From: a bacterium
Lineage (GTDB): Bacteria; Planctomycetota; Planctomycetia; Gemmatales; Gemmataceae
Reading direction: 5' to 3'
Assembly (NCBI GenBank): GCA_017308215.1
Contig: JAFKFQ010000269.1
Coordinates: forward strand, 1 to 45,855
DNA length: 45,855 nt
The notes under the pieces are model-generated. The model was given only the letters and a program-made list of their open reading frames with translations. It was not told where the DNA came from and made no database searches. Positions within the stretch are counted from its first letter, which is position 1. The number at the start of each line of letters is the position of its first letter. The translations under genes were made by a program, and so were the position numbers. This document shows, piece after piece, positions 7,810 through 15,244 of the stretch.

Positions 7810-8369
7810 CTGCACCTGCATCCCCACGACCGCCCCCACCCGGGCGAACGAATAGATCATGACGGCGATGACGGCCCGGTCCCGCAGGCCGACGACGGTC
7901 GTGGTGTCGATGCCGGCGAGGAGCGCCCGGGCCTCGTCTTCGTCGAGCACGGGTGTCTTGCCCTTCTTCGCGGAGTAGCTCGGGCCGCCGGACGGCGGCG
8001 GCCGGGTTCATCTCCACGACCCGGCCGACGACGAGGTAATCGAACAGCATTCTGACGGCCGCGAGGTGCTGTTTGACGGTCGGGGCCGACCGCCCGCGGG
8101 AGAGGACTTCGACGTAGGCCGCGACGTGGACCGGCCGGACCGCTTCCAGGCGGAGGCCCCGGGACTCCCTCCGCCCACCGGAAGAAGGCCCGCACCGCAC
8201 AGAGGTACGCCATCCGGGTGTTCTCGTTGCGGATGGCGGCGGTGAAGAACTCGACGAACTTCTCCCCGGCCCGGGCCCCGGCCCGGAGGATGACCGCCGG
8301 CCGCCCGGCGGCTTCCTCGCCCCGGGCCACCTCCCTCGACTTCTCCAGGACCGGCAACCCTCTGCTCAC
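7802..8369 (-). pseudogene. Tyrosine recombinase, N-terminal half (frameshifted)
   Basis: This is the DNA-binding and early catalytic half of the recombinase whose other half is at 450-881. It starts with GTG at 8369, overlapping the stop of the upstream DUF6166-like gene. Three frames are needed. The first gives ENTRMAYLCAVRAFFRWAEG (SAM-like core-binding domain). A change near 8160 leads to RGLRLEAVRPVHVAAYVEVL and SAPTVKQHLAAVRMLFDYLV. A second change near 8000 leads to KKGKTPVLDEDEARALLAGI, GLRDRAVIAVMIYSFARVGA and VGMQVQDYY. The RVGA segment corresponds to the first catalytic arginine box. Both frame changes and the transposon insertion are inactivating. Confidence 0.85.
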
Positions 8370-8764
8370 GACTCGTCCTCCCCGGCCTTGTGCCCGGCCA
8401 CCCAGAGCAGGACATCTTCGCGGGTGAGTTCCCACCGGTCGCCGTCGAGTCGAGCGATGACCTGGAACTTGAACCGCTGGTAAAGTTCCCGGGCGCGAGG
8501 GACGCCGAGTGAGTCGACGAGAATCGCCAGGGCGAGCTGGGCGGGTCCGGAGCCGCCGTACCCCCACTCGAAGCCCGACGGGGAGTGCGACCGGATTTGC
8601 GTCTGTAAGGGGAGTGGTCGGACGCGACCGGCATCGTCCTCCCGGGCGACGGTCGCGCCGCCCGCGGTCCTCACCCCGATGTATTTCGCGGCTGGCCGGT
8701 CGGTCAGGCTCGCGCCGTCTCCGTTTGGGGTGTGCTGTTGGTCAAACTCTGGTTTCATGTACAT
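8366..8764 (-). CDS. DUF6166-like protein
   Basis: A 132-aa protein with the pattern of the DUF6166 family, of unknown function, often near mobile elements. The recognisable part is residues about 25-130: YIGVRTAGG, then REDDAGRVRPLPLQTQIRSH, then SPSGFEWGYGGSGPAQLALA and YQRFKFQVIARLDGDRWELT. It starts at ATG 8764, four bases after the stop of the antitoxin-like gene; ATG at 8758 is an alternative. Its TGA overlaps the GTG of the recombinase gene. It is therefore the middle gene of an antitoxin, DUF6166, recombinase operon. No damage is visible in this gene. Confidence 0.8.
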   Translation of the reverse strand: MYMKPEFDQQHTPNGDGASLTDRPAAKYIGVRTAGGATVAREDDAGRVRPLPLQTQIRSHSPSGFEWGYGGSGPAQLALAILVDSLGVPRARELYQRFKFQVIARLDGDRWELTREDVLLWVAGHKAGEDES

Positions 8765-8768
8765 CCGT

Positions 8769-9095
8769 TCAGTAACGGTTCAAACGGCGTTCGGCCGGTA
8801 ACGCCTTCAGGACCTCCCCGTCCGGGTCTTTCGGCCGCGGCGAGTTGAATAAGTCGTCGGTCAGGAGGTGCGTGGCCGGCCGCGCGAGCCCCGTGGCGAC
8901 GAGCACCTCAAGAACAACGTTCGGGTCTTCGGCGGGCGAAATCGGGTCGATGCGGGCGACCGGCTTGCCACGGTCGGTGACGATGACGGTGTTCCCGCCC
9001 TTGACCGCGGCCAGGCACCGTGAGATGTGGGCCTTGGCCCCGCCGCTGGCGGAGGCTTCGCTTTCCAGCCTGGGTGGGCCCACCGCTGTCGCCAA
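8769..9095 (-). CDS. Phd/YefM-like antitoxin
   Basis: A protein of about 108 aa resembling the Phd/YefM antitoxin family, which bind DNA at their own promoter and neutralise a partner toxin. The family core is GGAKAHISRCLAAVKGGNTV followed by IVTDRGKPVARI (residues about 18-50). The C-terminal part (VLEVLVATGLARPATHLL, then DDLFNSPRPKD) would be the toxin-binding tail. The start is a TTG at 9095 giving MATAVGPPRLE; no better start is visible. No PIN-domain or other toxin gene lies next to it: downstream is the DUF6166-like gene. It may be an orphan, may regulate the recombinase operon, or DUF6166 may be an unrecognised partner. Confidence 0.7.
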   Translation of the reverse strand: MATAVGPPRLESEASASGGAKAHISRCLAAVKGGNTVIVTDRGKPVARIDPISPAEDPNVVLEVLVATGLARPATHLLTDDLFNSPRPKDPDGEVLKALPAERRLNRY

Positions 9096-9421
9096 GTCGT
9101 CAACGGAACTCGGCTGGTCTTCGACGCTCCGTTCCCTGTCGCGGAGGTCTCGGTGGACAAAACAACGCTTCCCGTTAGTGATTCAGGGCAGGGTATCGAA
9201 GCCACCTGCCGTTCGTTTCTCCCGCTCGATGAGGATGACCGCGGGCTTCGATCGGGCAGGTTGCAGTTTTCGGTAGCGGTCGGCCGCGTCATCAGTCAAA
9301 CTGTCCGTTCTCGTCTCGGACGAATGCCCACTCACCCTGCTCGCACGCATCGCGGGTTGGGACTTCGCCGGACTGACGCGAGATTGCGCCGTTTGAGAGT
9401 TGGTTCTGGTGGGAGGCAACC
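9096..9421. other. Divergent intergenic region
   Basis: This gap separates the minus-strand antitoxin operon from the plus-strand region 2 operon and should carry both promoters. A minus-strand open frame at 9183-9419 ends KPAVILIEREKRTAGGFDTL and looks partly protein-like, possibly the tail of a broken gene, but I cannot assign it. A good ribosome site (GGGAGG, about 9410-9415) lies in front of GTG 9422. Confidence 0.4.
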
Positions 9422-10498
9422 GTGGTTCGCATCCACGAGCCCGGCTCAGAGTACGTGCTGAACTTCTGCACGAAACACCTCGGTCGGTCGGGCGATCCGC
9501 CGCCGCCCGATGACGAGAATGCGACCGCGACCTTCCGTGGGCAGATCGCGGAAGCCTGGCGATTCCCGATAATCGGCTTGGTGCGCGAGAAGGACGTCGG
9601 ACCCAAAGCCGATGACCTCAACTTGGTCACATTCGTCTACAAGTCTCGGTCGGGGGACCAGAGTCCTGTCAGCGTCCTTGGTACGTTTGCCTCGCTGTGC
9701 GAGCCACTTCCGCTCAAGCCGGTTTTATTCGAGGGCGAAGACACGGGATACCGGTCCGTCTCGGTGACCGTTCCGAAGGGCGAGCTCCACACCTACAAGT
9801 TCCTCGTCCAGGGGAACTACTACCCGGACCCGATCAACCCGCAGCGCGTGCGATTCGGGAACGGCCGGGTGTGGTCCAGGTTCTTCACCGACGAATACCT
9901 CCAACCCCTCATCCTGGAACTGTGGGAACTCCGCTTGCTGTACCGGCTGGTCGAGCAGATCCTGCCCTTCCGAACCGCCGAGGCCGAGAACTTCCTGCAG
10001 CGTCACTACTTCAGCCTGGACAAGGGCCAGAAGGTGACGCAGATGGCGAAGGCGTTTCGGCTGGATGACTCGGTCGGCGAGGTGAACGCCATCGACAAGT
10101 TGTTGGCCCGGGAGGAGGCGCACCGGCTGGTAGATTACCGGGTGTGCCTCAAGCAGATCGACCGCGCCCTCCGGGCGCTCAACCCGTACACGGACCCCTA
10201 CCTGATACCGGCCGAACAGTACATCGAGCTGTACAACTCGATGGCGGCCAGCCGTCCCGGTGACGGGTCGGTCCCTGGATGGGACTACGCGGCTTACGAC
10301 AATCCGGCCTTCTTCATTTACCTCCTCCGCCGTCACGCCGTCAGCACCGCCTTCTCTCACCCGAAGTACGCGGGCAACGTGGGGGCAGCGGGCTGGGCCT
10401 ACCTATCCGAACGCTACGCCGACAAGGCCGGTGCCACCCTCTTCGACTGGGAACCCGCTCTGGAGAAACCTCTGGGGACGAGCGAGTACTACCGGTGA
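9422..10498 (+). CDS. CBM48-like plus gluconate dehydrogenase subunit 3-like protein
   Basis: A 358-aa protein. Residues about 75-165 look like an E-set carbohydrate-binding domain of the CBM48/glycogen-binding type: PVSVLGTFASLCEP, then VSVTVPKGELHTYKFLVQG, then YYPDPINPQRV. The remainder (170-358) is helical and resembles the small subunit 3 of gluconate 2-dehydrogenases, which pairs with a GMC flavoprotein; the next gene is indeed a GMC oxidoreductase. No Tat or Sec signal peptide is evident, whereas classical subunit 3 proteins usually carry a Tat signal, so the complex may be cytoplasmic. GTG at 9422 is supported by GGGAGG seven bases upstream. It is the first gene of a 12-gene plus-strand run. 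The domain calls are by pattern. Confidence 0.72.
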   Translation: MVRIHEPGSEYVLNFCTKHLGRSGDPPPPDDENATATFRGQIAEAWRFPIIGLVREKDVGPKADDLNLVTFVYKSRSGDQSPVSVLGTFASLCEPLPLKPVLFEGEDTGYRSVSVTVPKGELHTYKFLVQGNYYPDPINPQRVRFGNGRVWSRFFTDEYLQPLILELWELRLLYRLVEQILPFRTAEAENFLQRHYFSLDKGQKVTQMAKAFRLDDSVGEVNAIDKLLAREEAHRLVDYRVCLKQIDRALRALNPYTDPYLIPAEQYIELYNSMAASRPGDGSVPGWDYAAYDNPAFFIYLLRRHAVSTAFSHPKYAGNVGAAGWAYLSERYADKAGATLFDWEPALEKPLGTSEYYR

Positions 10499-10526
10499 TC
10501 GGACCACTCAATAAGGGGGCTAGGCC

Positions 10527-12494
10527 GTGATCGACAAGTTCGACGTCGTCATCATCGGGAGTGGGGCCGGCGGGGCGCCCATCGCGCGGCAGTTGGTCGA
10601 GAAGGGAAAGTCCGTCCTCGTACTCGAGAAGGGACCGCTCCTCCGCCCGTCCTACCAGGTGCCGGGTGAGCGAAGCGACTTCCGCAGGGACGAGGTGTAC
10701 GCGTCCGGCACCGAGAAGATCCTCCGCGTCCCGGGTGTGGCGAATGTCGGCGAGTCGTACTACAGCAGCCACGCCGAGCCCGACATCAATGACGAGCCCC
10801 ACGTCTACCGGGGCGTCAAGAAACTACCCGACGGCAGCGAGGTGCCGGCGGACTACGCCACCATCGAGGGGTACACGGCGCAGCTCGTCGGCGGCGGGAC
10901 GCAACTCTACGGCGGCGTCTCGCTCCGGTTCACCCCAACGGATCTGCGGCTGAAGTCGTTCAATGCCGGTCGCCGCACCCCGCTTCAGGACGACCCGAAT
11001 GGCGATGCTCTCGCCGGTGTTCGCGACTGGCCGGTGACGTATGACGAGCTCGAACCGTACTACGCCCTCGCCGAAGAGCTGGTCGGCATCAACGGGCAAA
11101 CCAAGAACCAGGTAAAGCCGTTCCGAACCGGTCCGGGTGGGACGCCCGGACCTGGACCTAGTGACTACTGCTACCAGCGTCCACTGGACCCGAACCCGAT
11201 CAGCGCGTTCGCACACGCGGGGATGGTGGCACTTGGTCAACGTCTCCCGGGCAACATCGAGCCGTACCGCCCCCCGCTCGCCGTGATCACCGAGGACCAC
11301 GCGCCGAGCGGGCGCCGGCTCCCCCGCGCCAAGAACGGACAGCCCGACCGGGAAGCCGCGAAGACCAGTTACGTCAACCGGTACGGGGACCCGCTCGGCC
11401 TCAAGTCGAACACCTGGGTGTCGCTGCTGAGCCCCCTCGAGGGGAATCCCAACTTCACCCTCCGGCCGAACTGCGTGGTCACTCACCTGACCTCGACCGA
11501 GGGGCGGGTGAGTCGCGTCCACTACTTCGATCCGGGCGGCGTCAGGCGGACAGTCGAGGGCAAGCTTGTCGTGGTCGCCTGCTCCGCGGTCGAGTCGGTC
11601 CGGCTGTTGATGCTGTCAGGCCAAGAGGATCCGGCGTTCGCGACGCGGATAAACTCGAGCGGGCTTCTCGGCCGCTACTTCCTGACGCACTGCTTTGGCG
11701 GAGCCCGGGCGCTCGTCCCCGGGCGGTACGACAAGTCGAAGGCGCTGGACGCCGACTGGGCGACGGACTGCTGCGGGACAGACGAGTTTCTGGAGGCGAA
11801 CGGCCTGTGGGCCGGCGCCGCGATCTACAACAACACGTCTGACCAGGCACTTCCGCTTTCCTTGTTCCGGACCCACGGGAGTACCGACCTCGACACCCTA
11901 TGGAAGGGTTTCATGTACAAGCCGCAAATGCGAGCGAACGGGTTCATCAACTTCCTGGACTACGAATTTGGCCGGGGCCTATCCGTCAGTTTCATGGCGA
12001 ACCAAGTGCCGCAGCGTGACAACCGCGTCGAGCTCCATCCCACGGTCAAGGACAAGTGGGGACGGCCCGTGGCTTATGTCTTGAAGACCTGGCACCCGCA
12101 CGATGTGTATCTCATGAAGCTCATGGCCGATCAGTGCGCGGAGATACTTCGGCTGGGTGTGGCGAGTTCACACCCAACTTATGACATTGCCAGCGACTAC
12201 GATCTTAACCGGAAGTACGATCGTAATAACGAGTATGGTGGGTCACTGGGTTCTGGCGGTGTCTACCAGGCCGAGAATGCTCTCGCCCGGATGGCCAACC
12301 ACATCCTCGGCGGGGCCCGGTTCGGGACCGACCCGACCGACTCCGTGCTCGACCCGAATTGCCGCGCCTGGGAGTTCGACAACCTGTACGTGACCGACGG
12401 ATCATTCATGCCCACGTCGGGCGGTGCGAATCCGACCCTCACCATCCAGGCGAACGCCCTGCGGGTCGCCGCCCACCTGCTCAAGAGGCTTTAG
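10527..12494 (+). CDS. GMC-family FAD oxidoreductase
   Basis: A 655-aa flavoprotein of the glucose-methanol-choline family, likely to oxidise a sugar or other alcohol. The FAD-binding Rossmann motif is FDVVIIGSGAGGAP (Gly11, Gly13, Gly16) with LVLEKG at the end of the second strand. The C-terminal GMC domain is intact: ARMANHILGGARFGTDP provides the usual active-site histidine region, and NLYVTDGSFMPTSGGANPT carries the final FAD-contact segment and the active-site Asn. The length fits gluconate or 2-keto-gluconate dehydrogenase-like large subunits. It starts at GTG 10527, 28 bases after the subunit-3-like gene, with GGGGGC as a weak ribosome site. The true substrate cannot be read from sequence; neighbours suggest a glucan-derived sugar. 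Confidence 0.92.
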   Translation: MIDKFDVVIIGSGAGGAPIARQLVEKGKSVLVLEKGPLLRPSYQVPGERSDFRRDEVYASGTEKILRVPGVANVGESYYSSHAEPDINDEPHVYRGVKKLPDGSEVPADYATIEGYTAQLVGGGTQLYGGVSLRFTPTDLRLKSFNAGRRTPLQDDPNGDALAGVRDWPVTYDELEPYYALAEELVGINGQTKNQVKPFRTGPGGTPGPGPSDYCYQRPLDPNPISAFAHAGMVALGQRLPGNIEPYRPPLAVITEDHAPSGRRLPRAKNGQPDREAAKTSYVNRYGDPLGLKSNTWVSLLSPLEGNPNFTLRPNCVVTHLTSTEGRVSRVHYFDPGGVRRTVEGKLVVVACSAVESVRLLMLSGQEDPAFATRINSSGLLGRYFLTHCFGGARALVPGRYDKSKALDADWATDCCGTDEFLEANGLWAGAAIYNNTSDQALPLSLFRTHGSTDLDTLWKGFMYKPQMRANGFINFLDYEFGRGLSVSFMANQVPQRDNRVELHPTVKDKWGRPVAYVLKTWHPHDVYLMKLMADQCAEILRLGVASSHPTYDIASDYDLNRKYDRNNEYGGSLGSGGVYQAENALARMANHILGGARFGTDPTDSVLDPNCRAWEFDNLYVTDGSFMPTSGGANPTLTIQANALRVAAHLLKRL

Positions 12495-12497
12495 ACC

Positions 12498-13856
12498 ATG
12501 GACCCGCGACTCAAAGCGATCGAAGAAGACAGGGTGGTGAAGGCACCGACACGGCCGACTGTCGGGCCGGGAGGAGTCGAGTTCGAGGCCACGTTCAACG
12601 AGAACTTCACGGCCCCGTGGAACAAGGTCTTCAAGATCGTCTTTTTCCCCGACCGGATCTACCACGCCCAGTACCTGAATGCGACCCGCAGCCCCCGGTA
12701 TCGGTACAACGTGCTCGAGGTCCGCGGGCGGGCCGACTTCATCGTCATGAAGGCGGAGGTGTACCTAGACGGCAAGTTCCTCTGCAACGCCCTCCGGCTC
12801 GAGTACCGAGCCGGGCGGTTGGCAGAACAGGTCCGGGAGCGGGGCCGGTTCCTGCGCGGGGAGGTGCTCGCCTGGGTCGAGCTGAGGCACAAGGACGCCG
12901 CTGAGAAGGACCCGCGTCTGATGCGCTACCTGAAGATGTTCTACGACGTCTACGTTGATGCGTATCAGGTCGAGATATGGGAAACCCTGGAGGCACCGCC
13001 GACCGGCTCTCACTCCTACAAGGTGCTCGACCAGATGGGGCTTCACAAGCCGATCACCGTCGTCCCCGGCTTCCGCGATGCACTCCGCAACATTCGGGAC
13101 CTTGAAGAGGTCCGCATGGCGTTCCGGGAGACCGACTTGGACCGCCCGTTCAACTACCCGATTCGCAACCGGGACAGGGACGACAACACCGTCGGCTGGG
13201 ACAACGACTACACCCGCAGCCACCAAGAACCGAACCAGCCTGCCCCGAACTCGCCCGGCAACACGATCGACGACCGGAACTACTTCGTGAACTTCCGGCG
13301 GGGCTGGGTGCTGGACGCGCGGCAGGTCCAGCCGGTCCTGTACCAGAACGCGATGATGGAGCCGGCGAGCGCCGACTTCTACCGTGGGCCGCCGCCGGCC
13401 GACCCGGGGCCGGACCGTAAGATGGACGGGTCAAAGAACGTCATGGGAATGCGGTGGATTATCCAGCGGGAGCTCGGCGGGACGATCGTATACTTCCACG
13501 AGGTGGAGCTCCCGCCCGGTGCCGTCGAGGGAACCCACCAGCACATCGGGTCCGAGGAGTTGTATTACTTCATCGAGGGCGAGGGAGTCGCCTACGTCGG
13601 AGATGGGGACGATCCGGCGGTTGACGCGAAGTACCCACTCGTCGGAAAGGACGAGAAGGATCCCATCTCCGGACACGTCAGACGAGTTCAGGTCGATCCC
13701 GAGATCTACGGCCTTGGCCCCAAGCCGTGCCGTGAGGTTCCGGTCCGCCCCGGCATCACCATTTTCACCAAGAGCGGCGGCATCCACGGGGTGCGGAACC
13801 CGAAGGGGAACTCGAAACCCCTCAAGTTCGTCGCTTTCGGATACCACTCCTCATGA
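12498..13856 (+). CDS. Cupin-domain protein with long N-terminal region
   Basis: A 452-aa protein, ATG only three bases after the GMC gene, so surely co-translated. Residues 1-250 form an unassigned alpha/beta region. The C-terminal third is a cupin: GAVEGTHQHIGSEELYYF (about 338-355) has the metal-ligand HxH and Glu of cupin motif 1, and GGIHGVRNPKGN near residue 427 supplies the histidine of motif 2. The metal site thus looks complete, so an enzymatic role (isomerase, dioxygenase or epimerase-like) is possible, as is sugar binding. I do not recognise a named family for the whole chain. It is flanked by the GMC enzyme and a second cupin protein. Confidence 0.78.
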   Translation: MDPRLKAIEEDRVVKAPTRPTVGPGGVEFEATFNENFTAPWNKVFKIVFFPDRIYHAQYLNATRSPRYRYNVLEVRGRADFIVMKAEVYLDGKFLCNALRLEYRAGRLAEQVRERGRFLRGEVLAWVELRHKDAAEKDPRLMRYLKMFYDVYVDAYQVEIWETLEAPPTGSHSYKVLDQMGLHKPITVVPGFRDALRNIRDLEEVRMAFRETDLDRPFNYPIRNRDRDDNTVGWDNDYTRSHQEPNQPAPNSPGNTIDDRNYFVNFRRGWVLDARQVQPVLYQNAMMEPASADFYRGPPPADPGPDRKMDGSKNVMGMRWIIQRELGGTIVYFHEVELPPGAVEGTHQHIGSEELYYFIEGEGVAYVGDGDDPAVDAKYPLVGKDEKDPISGHVRRVQVDPEIYGLGPKPCREVPVRPGITIFTKSGGIHGVRNPKGNSKPLKFVAFGYHSS

Positions 13857-13874
13857 CGTCCGAGGGCCCGACGG

Positions 13875-15173
13875 ATGCTGAAACTGATCACCTCCGACAC
13901 CGTGCTGCGAGTGCCGCCCGAGTCGCCACCGGACTACAACAGCAACAACCCCTTGATGAAGCTCCTCGCTATGGGCGAAGGCCAGCGGCTGGCCGCGGAG
14001 CGCCACTTCTACTTGACCGACCACCTGCAGTGTCTGGTCCCGTTCAGCCACCTCGACATGGCCGGGCCGCAGGGGAGCGACACGGACGTGCTCGACCCAA
14101 CCCAGCAGGACAGCAAGACCGACTTCCAGAAGCAGAACGTTCGTGACTTCGTGATCACCGACACCTACCTCATGCGTGGCTGGGTGACGACTCGTGCGTG
14201 GAAGGATCTGGAAGCCTGGGAGCCGATCCCCGAGAAGACCGTGCCATTCCTCAAGCTGTCGTACCGGGCGGGGCCAGATTCCAAACTGGCCGAAGCTGCG
14301 GGGGGCCTCCCTGGGAAGACGATCCGCCTCTGGCTGAAGGTGAACGGGCGGGATGCCGGGGATCTGATCCCGGTCCCGTATAACCAGTGGACGCACCGCT
14401 ACGAAATCGAGCTGTGGGGTGACCACGGCGCCGACCTGGCGCAGGTGTTCAAGGACGGCGACGAGCGCGGCCAGAACTCCCTCGCCTCGGGCGAGCTGAT
14501 CACCCGACCGGACCTCATCCGGGGATCCCTTTCGGACTTTGACCGGGAGGGAAAGGATGACGTGGACGTCCGCGCGGTCTCCCCGGACTGCGCAATGCAC
14601 CCACTCAACCCCCTCCACGTCGAGGTCGCCTGGGCCGACGAGTCGGGCACGAAATGGGACTCGCAGGACGGGGCGAACTACCACTACGAGTTCAACATGG
14701 TGGTTCGGGGGTGGGACGCATACCTGAAAGCCGGGGTCAGCGCGAACCCGCACGGCGGGGTTGGCTTCCTCCACTACCGGAACCTGCTGTCCAACTACTT
14801 CGGCTACGCCGGCAGCCGGGAGCTGGGGCGTGTGGTCGAGCCGTGGCAATTCGACGCGGCCGGGCGGAAGGACTCCGGGGAGCGGTGGGAGAACTTCTTC
14901 GCGGTCGATTACGTTGATCTGCACATTCTGAAAAACAACTGCGGCATCGGACTTCACCGGCACCGGGACAATCAGGAGTTGTTCTTCCTGCTCGATGGCC
15001 AGGCGGTCATGGTCACCGGGGACTGGTGCAAGACCCCGCAGCGGGAGCGTTGTTTCGAGGTCCGGACGCTCCAAGCCGGGCACTTCTCGCTGTTGAAGCC
15101 GGGCGGGCTACACGCGCTGATGAACGCGACCGACGCGGACATCTTCTTGCTCATGTTCGGCGGGTACGACTAG
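13875..15173 (+). CDS. Second cupin-domain protein
   Basis: A 432-aa protein with a C-terminal cupin. Motif 1 is GIGLHRHRDNQELFFLLDG (about 357-376) with HxH and Glu; motif 2 is LKPGGLHALMN (about 413-423) with the last histidine. The preceding 350 residues are unassigned and rich in aromatic residues (KTIRLWLKVNGRDAG, NYHYEFNMVVRGWDAY). Its architecture parallels the gene before it: long unique N-terminal region, then a cupin at the very end. The two may be distant paralogues or form a heteromeric complex. ATG at 13875 follows the previous stop by 18 bases with GAGGG upstream. Confidence 0.75.
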   Translation: MLKLITSDTVLRVPPESPPDYNSNNPLMKLLAMGEGQRLAAERHFYLTDHLQCLVPFSHLDMAGPQGSDTDVLDPTQQDSKTDFQKQNVRDFVITDTYLMRGWVTTRAWKDLEAWEPIPEKTVPFLKLSYRAGPDSKLAEAAGGLPGKTIRLWLKVNGRDAGDLIPVPYNQWTHRYEIELWGDHGADLAQVFKDGDERGQNSLASGELITRPDLIRGSLSDFDREGKDDVDVRAVSPDCAMHPLNPLHVEVAWADESGTKWDSQDGANYHYEFNMVVRGWDAYLKAGVSANPHGGVGFLHYRNLLSNYFGYAGSRELGRVVEPWQFDAAGRKDSGERWENFFAVDYVDLHILKNNCGIGLHRHRDNQELFFLLDGQAVMVTGDWCKTPQRERCFEVRTLQAGHFSLLKPGGLHALMNATDADIFLLMFGGYD

Positions 15174-15244
15174 CAGCACCCAGCGGCGAGTCAGTGACGT
15201 GGCGGCCTTGTCCGCACCGGGAGACGACTTCTGAGGAGCTTCGC

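Noticed and set aside
13851-15083. 410-codon minus-strand open frame opposite the second cupin gene
   Set aside because: It mirrors the plus-strand cupin gene, which has clear motifs and a proper start; the antisense translation shows no recognisable domain and is a GC-rich shadow.
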